DNA of 64,000 nt from Hyphomicrobiales bacterium. GTDB taxonomy: Bacteria; Pseudomonadota; Alphaproteobacteria; Rhizobiales; Rhizobiaceae. The notes beneath the pieces are model-generated. The model did no database searches, was not told the origin of the DNA, and saw only the letters and a program-made list of their open reading frames with translations. The translations under genes and the position numbers were made by a program. Numbering within the stretch: position 1 is the stretch's first letter; every line of letters begins with the position of its first letter. The stretch is taken from NCBI GenBank assembly GCA_900469445.1, contig UBXM01000004.1:1-64000 (forward strand), read 5' to 3'. Below are positions 1 to 7,920 of this stretch, in pieces.

Positions 1-502
1 GAGGGGACGGGGCTTCGATCAAGAAGTGCCATGCCCGTCCTTTTCCGGAACCCCGCTCAGGCCATGGCGACCCTTGAGCGACGTCATCCACTTTGCGCCA
101 TGCATGCCGGGAAATCCCGCGAACGCCGCATGGCGCCATCCCGTCACCCTATGTGCCTCACAGGCACGCCCGACGCTCCATCAGGAAGATTGTGCGGCAT
201 GTCGGTCCGACTTCACGCCGCGTCTTCCAGTCGCCGGAGGGCAACCATTTTCACACGGACCCCGATGGTCAAGGTTTACGTCCTCCCGCAACCACCGGAA
301 CCGGCCCCGTCTCGCCGGCACGACTGCCGGTGTATCCGCGACGGGACGGGCAGAGTTTAGGCATGAGGTGGAGGGGCGGGGATGAAAAAATAGCTAAGTG
401 ATTGGGTTTGTTGAGGGGGAGGTTCAAAACGTCCCCGGCCTTCGAAACGTTTCACTGGATCGTTTCGTCAGCGTCGCCGACCAGTTCTCACCCCCTCACT
501 TG
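1..502. other. gene-free left edge with possible RNA structure
   Basis: No coding region can be supported here. All three forward frames stay open for long stretches, which GC-rich sequence does by chance, and none gives a recognisable protein. What can be seen is local dyad symmetry: GCGCCATGC at 95-103 pairs exactly with GCATGGCGC at 128-136, enclosing a small GGG-AAAT-CCC hairpin at 109-118, and GTGCCT/AGGCAC forms another hairpin near 160-175. This could be a structured noncoding RNA or decayed sequence. I could not match it to RNase P, tmRNA, SRP RNA or a common riboswitch. Confidence 0.4.
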
Positions 503-618
503 CGATTTCTAAGACTTAGCTTTCAGCTAAGATCTTGAAATCGCTTTCTCTCCCACAAGGGGAGAGATACTGCAGCGTGCCGCGCCGTCGGCGACCTACC
601 TCTGCCCTTGTGGGAGAG
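503..618. repeat. RIME-like palindromic intergenic element
   Basis: Two nested hairpins lie back to back. The first, 503-543, pairs CGATTTC...CTTAGCT with AGCTAAG...GAAATCG around a TTC loop and has a few mismatches. The second is a perfect 14-bp inverted repeat, CTCTCCCACAAGGG at 548-561 with CCCTTGTGGGAGAG at 605-618. The AGCTAAGTG word also occurs near 393 and 697. Such mosaic palindromes are common between rhizobial genes (RIME-type elements); assignment to a named class is inference. Confidence 0.55.
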
Positions 619-740
619 GCTTTGGAGTGGTGGCCGGAGGCCAGAAATCGATAAAGTCGATTTCAGCGAACGAAGGCAATCAGCATCCTAGCTTTAGCTA
701 AGTGGCCGATTTGTTGGTGAAGGGATCGGGTCAGGCCTGT

Positions 741-1682
741 TCAGGTCTTTGCCTGTCCATCCTGCGGCGCCATCACGGCCGCTGCCTGTGCATCCGTGCC
801 CACTGCCGGCGGCAATGGCGTGCCGCGGACGCGTTCGCGCACGAGCGTCAGCATGCCGGAGCCGATAATCAGAAGGATGCCAAGCAGCATGGGCAGGTCG
901 ATGCCGTCGCCGAAGACGAGGTAACCGAAAGCGACGGCCCAGAGCATCTGGCTGTATTGTATCGGCCCGATCATCGATGCCGGGACGTGGGTGGCGGCAT
1001 ACATGACGAGAATGGCGGCAAGGGCTGCCAGAAGGCCGTAGCCTGCGAGCCAGACCCATTGCATCGCGGTCGGAGCCTGGAAGCCCGGCAAAGCGAGCGC
1101 GCCGCAGACGGCGAGCGTGCCGAGAACGCCTGCGCCATAAAGCGAGATGTTCTTTTCCTTCGGCCCCATGGCGCGGAAGACGACGATCGAGATCGCGCCG
1201 GAGAGGCCGCCGAAGACCGCGCCGAGATGACCGATCGACAATTCGCGGAAACCCGGGCGCAGCACGACCATGACGCCGATGAAGCCGATGAGGACGGCGG
1301 CCCAGCGGCGGTAACCGACTTTCTCCTTCAAAAAGATCACCGACATGATGGTGACGAAGGACGGAAGAAGGAAGATCAGCGCGAAGGCTTCCGCCATCGA
1401 CAGATGGGTGAAGGCGGTGACGCTGCCGATCGTTCCGCCTGCCTGGGCGAAGAAGCGCAACAGCCAGAGCGGACGGTTGGTGGTGCGCACGATGTCGCTC
1501 CAGCGGTCACCGCTCTTCATGATGAAGGGAAGGCCGACGAGGCAAAAGACCGCGCCGAGGAAGGAGGACTGGATCGGGTCGAGCTGACCCTCGATCAGCT
1601 TGACGCTGGCGTCGCTCCACGCATAGGCGGCAAAGGCCGCAAAGGCGAGGAGGACACCCTTGAGAGTTTGGTCTTTTTGCAC
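741..1682 (-). CDS. DMT family (EamA) inner-membrane exporter
   Basis: A 313-residue, very hydrophobic protein with about ten transmembrane helices in two tandem EamA repeats, roughly residues 8-137 and 150-280, which is the normal size and fold of the drug/metabolite transporter superfamily. It probably exports a small metabolite; the substrate cannot be read from the sequence. The start is a GTG at 1680-1682; an upstream ATG in another phase runs quickly into a stop, so there is no better start nearby, and the ribosome-binding site is weak. The last 30 or so residues are a soluble tail rich in Ala, Pro and Gln. It stands alone, transcribed toward the gene-free left edge. Confidence 0.85.
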   Translation of the reverse strand: MQKDQTLKGVLLAFAAFAAYAWSDASVKLIEGQLDPIQSSFLGAVFCLVGLPFIMKSGDRWSDIVRTTNRPLWLLRFFAQAGGTIGSVTAFTHLSMAEAFALIFLLPSFVTIMSVIFLKEKVGYRRWAAVLIGFIGVMVVLRPGFRELSIGHLGAVFGGLSGAISIVVFRAMGPKEKNISLYGAGVLGTLAVCGALALPGFQAPTAMQWVWLAGYGLLAALAAILVMYAATHVPASMIGPIQYSQMLWAVAFGYLVFGDGIDLPMLLGILLIIGSGMLTLVRERVRGTPLPPAVGTDAQAAAVMAPQDGQAKT

Positions 1683-1780
1683 CGGGGTGGCCTTTTAAAA
1701 AAGACGGATCATGTTTCGCCCTTCCTCCAAATGCGAAACGGCCCGTCTGTCTGTTTCTAAGAAAGTGCGGGAATTTCTCC

Positions 1781-1885
1781 AAAGCGCGGCGGGATCGTTC
1801 GGATGCACCTGTCGCGCTGCAGAAGCTTGTTCATGTGCATGCCGTTCTCCCCAAACCGGTGACCAGTTTCGGGAGACATGCTTTA
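1781..1885. repeat. rhizobial palindromic repeat, copy A
   Basis: About 100 bp made of a left hairpin (AAAGCGCG...CGCGCT) and a right hairpin (GCATGCC...CCAAACCGG...TTTCGGGAGACATGC). It aligns along its length with 12109-12205. The right end overlaps the stop codon of the DsbA-like gene at 1883-1885, so the element may also serve as its transcript end. I recall the same two-hairpin design being widespread between Rhizobium genes. Confidence 0.65.
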
Positions 1886-2554
1886 GTTCATGCCCTTGCG
1901 GGCTTCCGCCTTGAGCTTGGCGACGTCACGCAACGCGCTGGCAAGCACATCGGGCGTCTGCGCGCCGCTGATGGCATATTGCCCGTCGATGATGAAGAAG
2001 GGCACGCCGGTGACGCCCATCTTCTGGGCCGCTTCGATTTCGCCGAGGATCGCATCCTTGTCGGCATCGGAGGCCAGCAGGTTTTCGGCGAGTTTGCGAT
2101 CCATGCCGCAGTTTTCGGCGATTTCGGCCAGAACCGCATGATCACCGACGTTGAGGCCCTGCTCGAAATAGGACTTGAACAGCGCGGTTGCGACGCGGTC
2201 CTGCACTTCGCGGCCTTCCATCAAGGCCCAATGCAGCAGGCGGTGGGCATCGAGCGTGTTCGGGCCGATCGTGATCGCGGCAAAGTCGTAATCGATGCCG
2301 ACTTCGGAACCGAGTTTCGTCAGCATGTCGTGGCCACGGGCAACCGCTTCGGCGCCGCCGAGTTTTTCTTCCAGATAGGCCTTCTGGTCGACGCCTTCCG
2401 GCGGGATATCCGGATTGAGCTGATAGGGACGCCAGTTGACGTCGACGCCGACTTCATCCTGGACTTCGGCGATGGCGAGTTCCAGCCTTGCCTTGCCGAG
2501 GTAACACCAGGGGCATACGACGTCCGAGACGAGGTCGATGGTGACGCGCTCCAT
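1883..2554 (-). CDS. DsbA family oxidoreductase, FrnE/HCCA isomerase-like
   Basis: A 223-residue thioredoxin-fold protein of the DsbA/2-hydroxychromene-2-carboxylate isomerase family. The redox motif C14-P-W-C17 sits in the first strand-helix turn, and a cis-proline segment (TGVPFF) lies about residue 175, followed by a GAQ stretch typical of FrnE-like members. There is no signal peptide, so it should act in the cytoplasm as a disulfide oxidoreductase or stress-linked isomerase, not as periplasmic DsbA. It begins 36 nt after the stop of the peptide-binding protein and is probably co-transcribed with it. Its own stop lies inside repeat copy A. Confidence 0.88.
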   Translation of the reverse strand: MERVTIDLVSDVVCPWCYLGKARLELAIAEVQDEVGVDVNWRPYQLNPDIPPEGVDQKAYLEEKLGGAEAVARGHDMLTKLGSEVGIDYDFAAITIGPNTLDAHRLLHWALMEGREVQDRVATALFKSYFEQGLNVGDHAVLAEIAENCGMDRKLAENLLASDADKDAILGEIEAAQKMGVTGVPFFIIDGQYAISGAQTPDVLASALRDVAKLKAEARKGMN

Positions 2555-2590
2555 GGCGGTATCCTTTGTTGCTGGATGCAGGCGGGGTGT

Positions 2591-4399
2591 CTATTGCTGC
2601 GCCCGGTTGTCCCACCAGGTGTTGAGCTGGTAGCCATAGAGCGGCAGCGTTTCGGGATAGCTTATATGCTTGCGTCGCGCCACCCATTGATTGGGCACGT
2701 GATAGAGCGGTACCATATAGTGACCGGAAAGCAGCAGCCTGTCATAGGCGCGCACGGTCGCTTCGAAATCCTCCTTCGAGCGGACCGTCAGCATGGTATC
2801 GATCAGACGGTCGATATCCGGGTCGGCGGTGCCGGCGAAATTGAAGCTGCCCTGTGCATCGCGCGCGGCCGATCCCCAGCGGCCGATCTGTTCGATGCCG
2901 GGGGAGAGCGACGACGGGTAGGACTTGATGATGACGTCATAATCGAAGGTCGAAGAGCGCGCCTGATATTGCGAATCGTCGACGGTACGGATGCGCATGT
3001 CGACACCGATCAGGCGCAGGCTGCGCTGGTAGGTGATCGCCAGCTTTTCCTGGTCGACCGTCTGGGCCATGACCTCGAACGAAAGCTGACGGCCGCGATC
3101 GTCCGACATCCTGCCGTCCTTGATCGTGTAACCGCCCTTTGCCAGGAGATCGACGGCCCGCTTGAGGATCGTGCGGTCGGCGCCCGATCCATCCGTTTTG
3201 GCCAGGCGATAGGTGCCGTCGAGCATATCCGGCTCGATCCGACCTTTCGCCGGTCCGAGAATATTCAGCTCACGTTCGTTTGCCGGTTTGCCGAGCGAGG
3301 AGAGCGGCGAGCCCTGCCAGAAGCTTTCGGTGCGGGTATAGGCGTTTTCGAACAGGTTGCGGTTTGCCCATTCGAAATCGAAGACAAGCGACAGGCCGGC
3401 GCGCACGTTGACATCGGCAAAGAGAGGGCGGCGGGTGTTGAAGACGAAGCCGAGCATGCCGGTCGGCAGTTGCGGAGTGAACGTGTCCTTGATCACGTCG
3501 CCGTTATGGGCGGCCGGGAAGTCATAGGCGCGCTCCCAATGAGTCGGGCTGCCTTCAAGATAGATGTCGACGGCGCCTTTCTTGAAGGCCTCGAACATCG
3601 TCGCTTCCTGCAGGAAATATTCGACCGAGATCGTGTCGTAATTGTCGAAACCGACCTTTGCCGGAATGTCCTTGCCCCAGTAATCCGGATTGCGCTGGTA
3701 GACGATGCGCTCGCCGGGGGCGACAGTTTTTATCAGATAGGGACCGGAGCCGACCGGCGGCTTCAGCGTCGACTGGTCGAACGAATCAGTCTCGATCGCG
3801 TGTTTCGGCAAAATGGGAGTGGCGCTTGCGAGGATCAGCGGGAATTCGCGATCGGCTTTTTCGTTGAAGGTGAAACGGACGCCGTGTTCTCCCACCTTCT
3901 CCATCGACTTGATGCGGTCGATGCGGGTCGAGAACGGGATGCGGCCCTTGTCGCGCAGGATTTCCAGGGAAAAGATCACATCGTCCTGGGTGACGGGCTT
4001 TCCGTCGGACCACCTGGCTTTCGGGTTCAGGTTGAACTGGATGAAGCTGCGCTGGTCGTCCCATTCGACCGATTCCGCCAGCAGGCCGTAAAGCGTGAAG
4101 GGCTCGTTGCCGGAGCGGGTCATCAGGGTTTCGTAGACGAGATTGCCGAAGGCGGGATCCCAGATGCCGCGGGCGGTGGTGCGAATGCTCTTCAGATTGA
4201 ACGGGTTGAGGCTGTCGAACGTGCCGACCACGCCGTAACGGACCGAGCCGCCCTTTTTGACGTCGGGATTGACGTAGTCGAAATGGCGGTAGTCTGCGGC
4301 CAAGTTCGGTTCGCCATGCATGGCGATGCCGTGGACGGGCGCTGCCGCCAGCGGAAGCGGCATGAAGGCCGCAATCAACAATATAAGAACATGCCGCAT
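2591..4399 (-). CDS. family 5 peptide-binding protein, YejA-like
   Basis: A periplasmic solute-binding protein of the SBP_bac_5 family, about 602 residues from the chosen ATG at 4397-4399, which starts directly with a signal peptide (MRHVLILLIAAF...LAAA). An ATG six codons upstream (4417) is equally possible. The mature part opens with IAMHGEP and FDYVNPD, as in YejA-type oligopeptide/microcin C binding proteins, and its length fits YejA (about 600). It should deliver peptides to an ABC transporter, but no permease or ATPase gene adjoins it, so the partner is elsewhere. The DsbA-like gene follows after 36 nt. Confidence 0.85.
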   Translation of the reverse strand: MRHVLILLIAAFMPLPLAAAPVHGIAMHGEPNLAADYRHFDYVNPDVKKGGSVRYGVVGTFDSLNPFNLKSIRTTARGIWDPAFGNLVYETLMTRSGNEPFTLYGLLAESVEWDDQRSFIQFNLNPKARWSDGKPVTQDDVIFSLEILRDKGRIPFSTRIDRIKSMEKVGEHGVRFTFNEKADREFPLILASATPILPKHAIETDSFDQSTLKPPVGSGPYLIKTVAPGERIVYQRNPDYWGKDIPAKVGFDNYDTISVEYFLQEATMFEAFKKGAVDIYLEGSPTHWERAYDFPAAHNGDVIKDTFTPQLPTGMLGFVFNTRRPLFADVNVRAGLSLVFDFEWANRNLFENAYTRTESFWQGSPLSSLGKPANERELNILGPAKGRIEPDMLDGTYRLAKTDGSGADRTILKRAVDLLAKGGYTIKDGRMSDDRGRQLSFEVMAQTVDQEKLAITYQRSLRLIGVDMRIRTVDDSQYQARSSTFDYDVIIKSYPSSLSPGIEQIGRWGSAARDAQGSFNFAGTADPDIDRLIDTMLTVRSKEDFEATVRAYDRLLLSGHYMVPLYHVPNQWVARRKHISYPETLPLYGYQLNTWWDNRAQQ

Positions 4400-4676
4400 A
4401 AGAACCCCGATAGGCATCGCCGATTCGCCGCAAAATAGACCAGTCTTGCGCCGCGACCAACCTTGCCTTGGCGATAAAACCTTAGTGGTTTGCCTGTTGC
4501 GATGCTCAAAAATCGTGACGGGGGCTGGATATCGAAGCGGCCGCGATGTAACAGAGACGCGAGCAATGGGGTCATTCAAAAGCCTCATTTAAACCCCAGG
4601 TGACACAGTCAGTATGACACCCCGAGGGATCGAAGGCATTGCCGCGTCCGAGGGTTTTCAGGAGACGGATCTCGTT

Positions 4677-5324
4677 ATGAATCTTAAGGCTACCAAAGTT
4701 CTGCGGACGGCTATGTCCGCTCTGGCTCTTACCGTTGGTACGGCTGCCATGCCGTTCGCGGCATCGGCACAGCAGGCCGCAGCTCCGGCAGCGCCGGGCG
4801 CTCCTCCGCTCGGCTGGTTCAAGACCTGCACCAAGCAGGAAGACAACGACCTTTGCGTCGTGCAGAACGTCATCCTCGCACAGAACGGCCAGCTGATCAC
4901 CGCTGTCGGCCTGATCACGCTCGAAGGCAAGGTCAACCGCAAGATCCTTCAGGTATCGGTTCCGACCGCGCGTCTCGTTCCTCCGGGCGTCGTCATGCAG
5001 ATCGACGGCGGCAAGGGCCAGAAGCTCGACTACACCGTCTGCCTGCCGGACAAGTGCACGGCTGAAATTCCGCTGACGGACGCGATGATCGCCAGCCTGA
5101 AGAAGGGCAATGAGGTCGTCTTCACCTCGATGAACTTCCGTCGCGCACCGAACCCGATCAAGGTTTCGCTCGGCGGCTTCACCGGCGCGTTCGACGGCCC
5201 GGCAATCACCCAGTCGCAGCTTGCCGAAAGCCAGCGTTCGCTGGAAGAAGGCATGCAGAAGAAGGCCGAAGAAGCCCGCAAGAAGCTTGAAGAAGCTCAG
5301 GCTGCAGCCAAGCAGGGTCAGTAA
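4677..5324 (+). CDS. invasion-associated locus B (IalB) family protein
   Basis: A 215-residue secreted protein. The chosen ATG at 4677 follows AGGAGA at 4660-4665 and opens with a Sec signal peptide ending near residue 31 (FAASA). The body shows the IalB pattern: a W-F-K-T-C segment followed by a second Cys about ten residues on, then a VCLPDKC segment, which suggests two disulfides in the periplasm. The last 35 residues are a charged Glu/Lys/Ala helix. IalB was named in Bartonella for erythrocyte invasion, but homologues are common in free-living Rhizobiales, so a role in envelope or stress physiology is more likely here; the molecular function is unknown. A strong terminator follows. Confidence 0.88.
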   Translation: MNLKATKVLRTAMSALALTVGTAAMPFAASAQQAAAPAAPGAPPLGWFKTCTKQEDNDLCVVQNVILAQNGQLITAVGLITLEGKVNRKILQVSVPTARLVPPGVVMQIDGGKGQKLDYTVCLPDKCTAEIPLTDAMIASLKKGNEVVFTSMNFRRAPNPIKVSLGGFTGAFDGPAITQSQLAESQRSLEEGMQKKAEEARKKLEEAQAAAKQGQ

Positions 5325-5350
5325 GACCTTTCTGCCAAGCAGTTTTCAAA

Positions 5351-5387
5351 GAAAAGGGCGCGCCTCACGGCGCGCCCTTTTCGTTTG
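5351..5387 (+). terminator. rho-independent terminator of the IalB gene
   Basis: A perfect 14-bp stem, 5351-5364 with 5369-5382, closes on a TCAC loop. The stem's 3' arm ends in TTTTC and is followed by a T-rich tail. It lies 26 nt after the IalB stop. Confidence 0.9.
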
Positions 5388-5426
5388 TGTTTGCTGGTCT
5401 TTTTGCCGGTAGTTGCTGCGACGAAA

Positions 5427-5460
5427 AAAGCCGCGACATCCATGATGTCGCGGCTTTCTT
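5427..5460. terminator. terminator hairpin between convergent genes
   Basis: A perfect 14-bp stem, 5427-5440 with 5444-5457, with a 3-nt CAT loop. A-rich sequence on the left and TTTCTTTTC on the right make it usable in both directions. It separates IalB (plus) from the exporter (minus). Confidence 0.8.
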
Positions 5461-5512
5461 TTCTCGATGAGATCGGCGGCTTGAAGGACGCCGCCCGACG
5501 ATCCGTGGTCTG

Positions 5513-6766
5513 TCAGACCTTCGGGTTATGCGGCTGGAGGATCTTGCCCTTTTCGCCGATCAGGACGAACAGGAGGCCGACGACCGAGACGCTGAAGAAA
5601 CCTGCGATCATCGGCAGAGCCGTGCCGTTATAGGACTGACCGATCAGGGCGCCGATCGCAGCACCTCCGACCGTTCCCATGAAGCCGAGAACCGAGGATG
5701 CCGTGCCGGCAACGTGTCCGAGAGGCTCCATCGCTAGCGAGTTGAAGTTCGAGGCGATCCAGCCGAACTGGAACATGGTCAGCGCGAAAAGGCCCAGGAA
5801 CAGCGGGAATGGCATGGGCTGGGGGCCGAGAACCTGAATCAGAAGCCAAAGCAGGGTTGTGGTGATGAAGCCCAGCAGTGCGCCATGCGAGAGGCGGCGC
5901 ATGCCGAAACGCCCGACAAGCCGAGCGTTGAGAAAGGCCGACAGGGACATGAAGACCGCCACCGCGGCGAAAGCCACCGGGAACCAGACGCCAAGACCGT
6001 AGATCTGGTTATAGACCTGCTCGGCGGAGTTGATGAAGCCGAACAGCGCGCCGAGGATGAAGGTGCTGGCCAGTGTGTAGCAGAGCGCCACACGGTTGGT
6101 GAGCACGATCATGAAACCGGCGAGAACCGACGAAGCGGTGAAGGGGCGGACGTCTTCTGCGTGCAGCGTTTCGGGCAGGCGTTTTGCCACCCACCAGGTG
6201 ACGGCGATGCCGACGACGGCGATGAAGGCGAAGATCAGGTGCCAGTTGCCGAAAAGCAGGACGACCTGACCCGTTCCCGGCGCAATGATCGGGACAATCA
6301 TGAAGACCATCATGATCAGAGACATGACCTCGGCCATGGCGCGGCCGCCATAGACGTCACGAACGATCGAGACCGAGATGACGCGTGTTGCGGCTGATCC
6401 CAGGCCCTGGATGAAGCGCAGGACGAGCAGGCCGGAGAAGGATGGAACGAATACGACCGCGATCGCGGAGACAATGTAGATCAGCAGGCCGGCAAGAAGC
6501 GGCTTGCGCCGGCCGAAGCGGTCGGAAAGCGGGCCATAGAGCAATTGGGCGACACCGAAGCCGAACAAATAGGCCGATACGACATATTGCCGATGATTCG
6601 GGTCTTCGACGCCGAGAGATTCGCCGATCTGCTGCAGGCCCGGAAGCATGATGTCGATGGCGAGTGCATTGAGCGCCATGAGCGCCGCCATCATCGCAAT
6701 GAATTCCATCTTGCCCACGCCCTGCAGGCGGGCAGGTGGCATTTGTGAAGAATTTGTCACAGCCAT
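5513..6766 (-). CDS. MFS multidrug exporter, Bcr/CflA family
   Basis: A 417-residue, 12-helix major facilitator. MFS motif A (GPLSDRFGRRKPLL) is at residues 78-91 between helices 2 and 3. The ALAIDIMLPGL segment in helix 1 and the RFIQGLG and PGTGQ segments are those of the Bcr/CflA drug-resistance group. It should act as a proton antiporter exporting drugs or metabolites such as bicyclomycin or sulfonamide; the true substrate is unknown. The start gives about 20 soluble residues before helix 1; an ATG at residue 20 is a possible alternative. It follows the grxD terminator and appears to be its own unit. Confidence 0.9.
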   Translation of the reverse strand: MAVTNSSQMPPARLQGVGKMEFIAMMAALMALNALAIDIMLPGLQQIGESLGVEDPNHRQYVVSAYLFGFGVAQLLYGPLSDRFGRRKPLLAGLLIYIVSAIAVVFVPSFSGLLVLRFIQGLGSAATRVISVSIVRDVYGGRAMAEVMSLIMMVFMIVPIIAPGTGQVVLLFGNWHLIFAFIAVVGIAVTWWVAKRLPETLHAEDVRPFTASSVLAGFMIVLTNRVALCYTLASTFILGALFGFINSAEQVYNQIYGLGVWFPVAFAAVAVFMSLSAFLNARLVGRFGMRRLSHGALLGFITTTLLWLLIQVLGPQPMPFPLFLGLFALTMFQFGWIASNFNSLAMEPLGHVAGTASSVLGFMGTVGGAAIGALIGQSYNGTALPMIAGFFSVSVVGLLFVLIGEKGKILQPHNPKV

Positions 6767-6782
6767 TTCCTAAACAATGGGA

Positions 6783-6806
6783 AAGGCGCCGCGGGGGCGG
6801 CGCCTT
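6783..6806 (-). terminator. terminator after grxD
   Basis: A perfect 10-bp GC-rich stem (6783-6792 with 6797-6806) around a 4-nt loop. On the minus strand it runs into TTTCCC. It lies between grxD and the MFS gene. Confidence 0.75.
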
Positions 6807-6841
6807 CTAAAAACATCAAGAAATAAGCCTTGATTGCCCGA

Positions 6842-7174
6842 TCAGGCGGCGCGCACGGTGACGCCCTGACCTTCGAAATGGCTCTTAAGTTCTCCCGACT
6901 GGAACATTTCACGGACGATATCGCAACCGCCGACGAATTCACCCTTGACGTAGAGCTGCGGGATGGTCGGCCAGTTGGAATAATCCTTGATGCCCTGGCG
7001 GATTTCCGCGTCTTCGAGGACGTTGACGCCCTTGTAGTCGACACCGAGGTAATCGAGAATCTGGACAACCTGGCCGGAGAAACCACACTGCGGAAACTGC
7101 GGGGTGCCCTTCATGAACAGAACGACGTCGTTGGTCTTGATCTCGTTGTCGATGAGGTCGTGAATGCCACTCAT
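6842..7174 (-). CDS. grxD: monothiol glutaredoxin, Grx4 type
   Basis: A 110-residue monothiol glutaredoxin with the C30-G-F-S33 active site that defines the Grx4/GrxD group, plus KGTP upstream and the TIPQLYV and GGCDI glutathione-binding segments. Family members dimerise around a glutathione-ligated 2Fe-2S cluster and hand it to target proteins, and they form mixed clusters with BolA. The bolA gene two positions upstream on the same strand supports that partnership. Length is standard. Confidence 0.97.
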   Translation of the reverse strand: MSGIHDLIDNEIKTNDVVLFMKGTPQFPQCGFSGQVVQILDYLGVDYKGVNVLEDAEIRQGIKDYSNWPTIPQLYVKGEFVGGCDIVREMFQSGELKSHFEGQGVTVRAA

Positions 7175-7288
7175 AATCTTTATCCTTTCACACGCGGTTT
7201 CAAGGACCGCTGCGCTTCGCGTTGCCCCTTAAATAGCAAGGCAACCTTATTAATTCCAGCGCAATTACACCTTGAATATCGCCAAAAC

Positions 7289-7528
7289 CTATTTGCTGCG
7301 CTGCCTGCTGCGGCTTGCCGCAGTGCGTCGCTTGCTGACCTGCTTGCGGGCGGGTCTGGCGCTGCGCGCCGTTGCCGATCTGCTTTTGGTTCGGCTGGTC
7401 GTCGCCGTCGCCGTGCGGGTCGCCCGCTTCTTGCGCTTGCTCGCCGTCTTGCCGTGCGACTTGCCGAGCAGTTCCTTGACCAGGCTCTCGACAACGCCGG
7501 TCACGATCTGGTTGACGAGGCTGTTCAT
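7289..7528 (-). CDS. small protein with a histone-like basic tail
   Basis: A 79-residue protein not assigned to a family. Residues 1-25 look like an amphipathic helix (NQIVTGVVESLVKELLG). From residue 26 on, the chain is almost wholly Lys, Arg, Ala, Ser and Thr, like the C-terminal tails of histone H1 and of some bacterial nucleoid proteins. It starts 3 nt after the bolA stop, so it is translationally linked to bolA, and lies 114 nt before grxD. I recall a similar small ORF at this place in other rhizobia, which argues that it is real. Nucleic-acid binding is an inference from charge only. Confidence 0.7.
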   Translation of the reverse strand: MNSLVNQIVTGVVESLVKELLGKSHGKTASKRKKRATRTATATTSRTKSRSATARSARPARKQVSKRRTAASRSRQRSK

Positions 7529-7531
7529 GGC

Positions 7532-7768
7532 TTATTCCGCAGGCGCGGAGGTCTGCAGGGCAAGCGCATGCAGCACGCCGCCCATGTTGCCCTTGAGGGC
7601 GTCATAAACCATCTGGTGCTGCTGTACGCGGGTCTTGCCGCGGAAGGCGTCAGCCACAACTTCGGCTGCGTAGTGATCTCCGTCACCGGCAAGGTCCCGG
7701 ATGGTGACCTTGGCGCCGGGAATGCCGGCCTTGATCATGTCTTCGATGTCGCCGGGTCGCATGGGCAT
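7532..7768 (-). CDS. bolA: BolA family iron-sulfur/redox regulator
   Basis: A 78-residue BolA/IbaG-type protein. The chosen ATG (7766-7768) has AGGA nine bases upstream; a longer reading from 7819 would add an unlike N-terminus. The helix-turn-helix-like core HQMVYDALKG with its conserved His is present, as is the VVADAFRGK segment. BolA proteins bind a 2Fe-2S cluster together with monothiol glutaredoxin and influence iron homeostasis and stress response; grxD is two genes downstream in the same direction. purL lies upstream on the same strand, separated by a strong hairpin. Confidence 0.93.
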   Translation of the reverse strand: MPMRPGDIEDMIKAGIPGAKVTIRDLAGDGDHYAAEVVADAFRGKTRVQQHQMVYDALKGNMGGVLHALALQTSAPAE

Positions 7769-7855
7769 GCAATTATGTCCTTTTGTCTCTCCCGGAATCG
7801 TTGCCGGGTTCCTGTTCATATAAACACTGCCTCAAACTTGACGCCCGGTCAAAGC

Positions 7856-7893
7856 GACAATGCCGGCGAAGAGTGATCTTCGCCGGCATTGTC
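7856..7893 (-). terminator. hairpin after purL
   Basis: A perfect 16-bp inverted repeat (7856-7871 with 7878-7893) and a 6-nt loop, 27 nt after the purL stop. There is no U-run on the minus strand, so it may be an mRNA-stabilising or weak attenuating hairpin and not a full terminator. Confidence 0.6.
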
Positions 7894-7920
7894 ATCAATA
7901 AAATGCGCGTCGGGCGGTGG

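Noticed and set aside
1..400. Cobalamin riboswitch, RNase P RNA, tmRNA or SRP RNA
   Set aside because: I looked on both strands for their conserved core words and did not find them.
26..401. Three overlapping forward frames of 100-119 codons
   Set aside because: All three frames are open at once, none has a ribosome site or recognisable domain, and their composition looks random. They are more likely noncoding.
1835..4438. 867-codon plus-strand open frame
   Set aside because: It lies antisense to the YejA-like binding protein and the DsbA-like gene, whose motifs and signal peptide are clear. Its product is an Asp/Arg/Gly-rich mirror composition with no family features.
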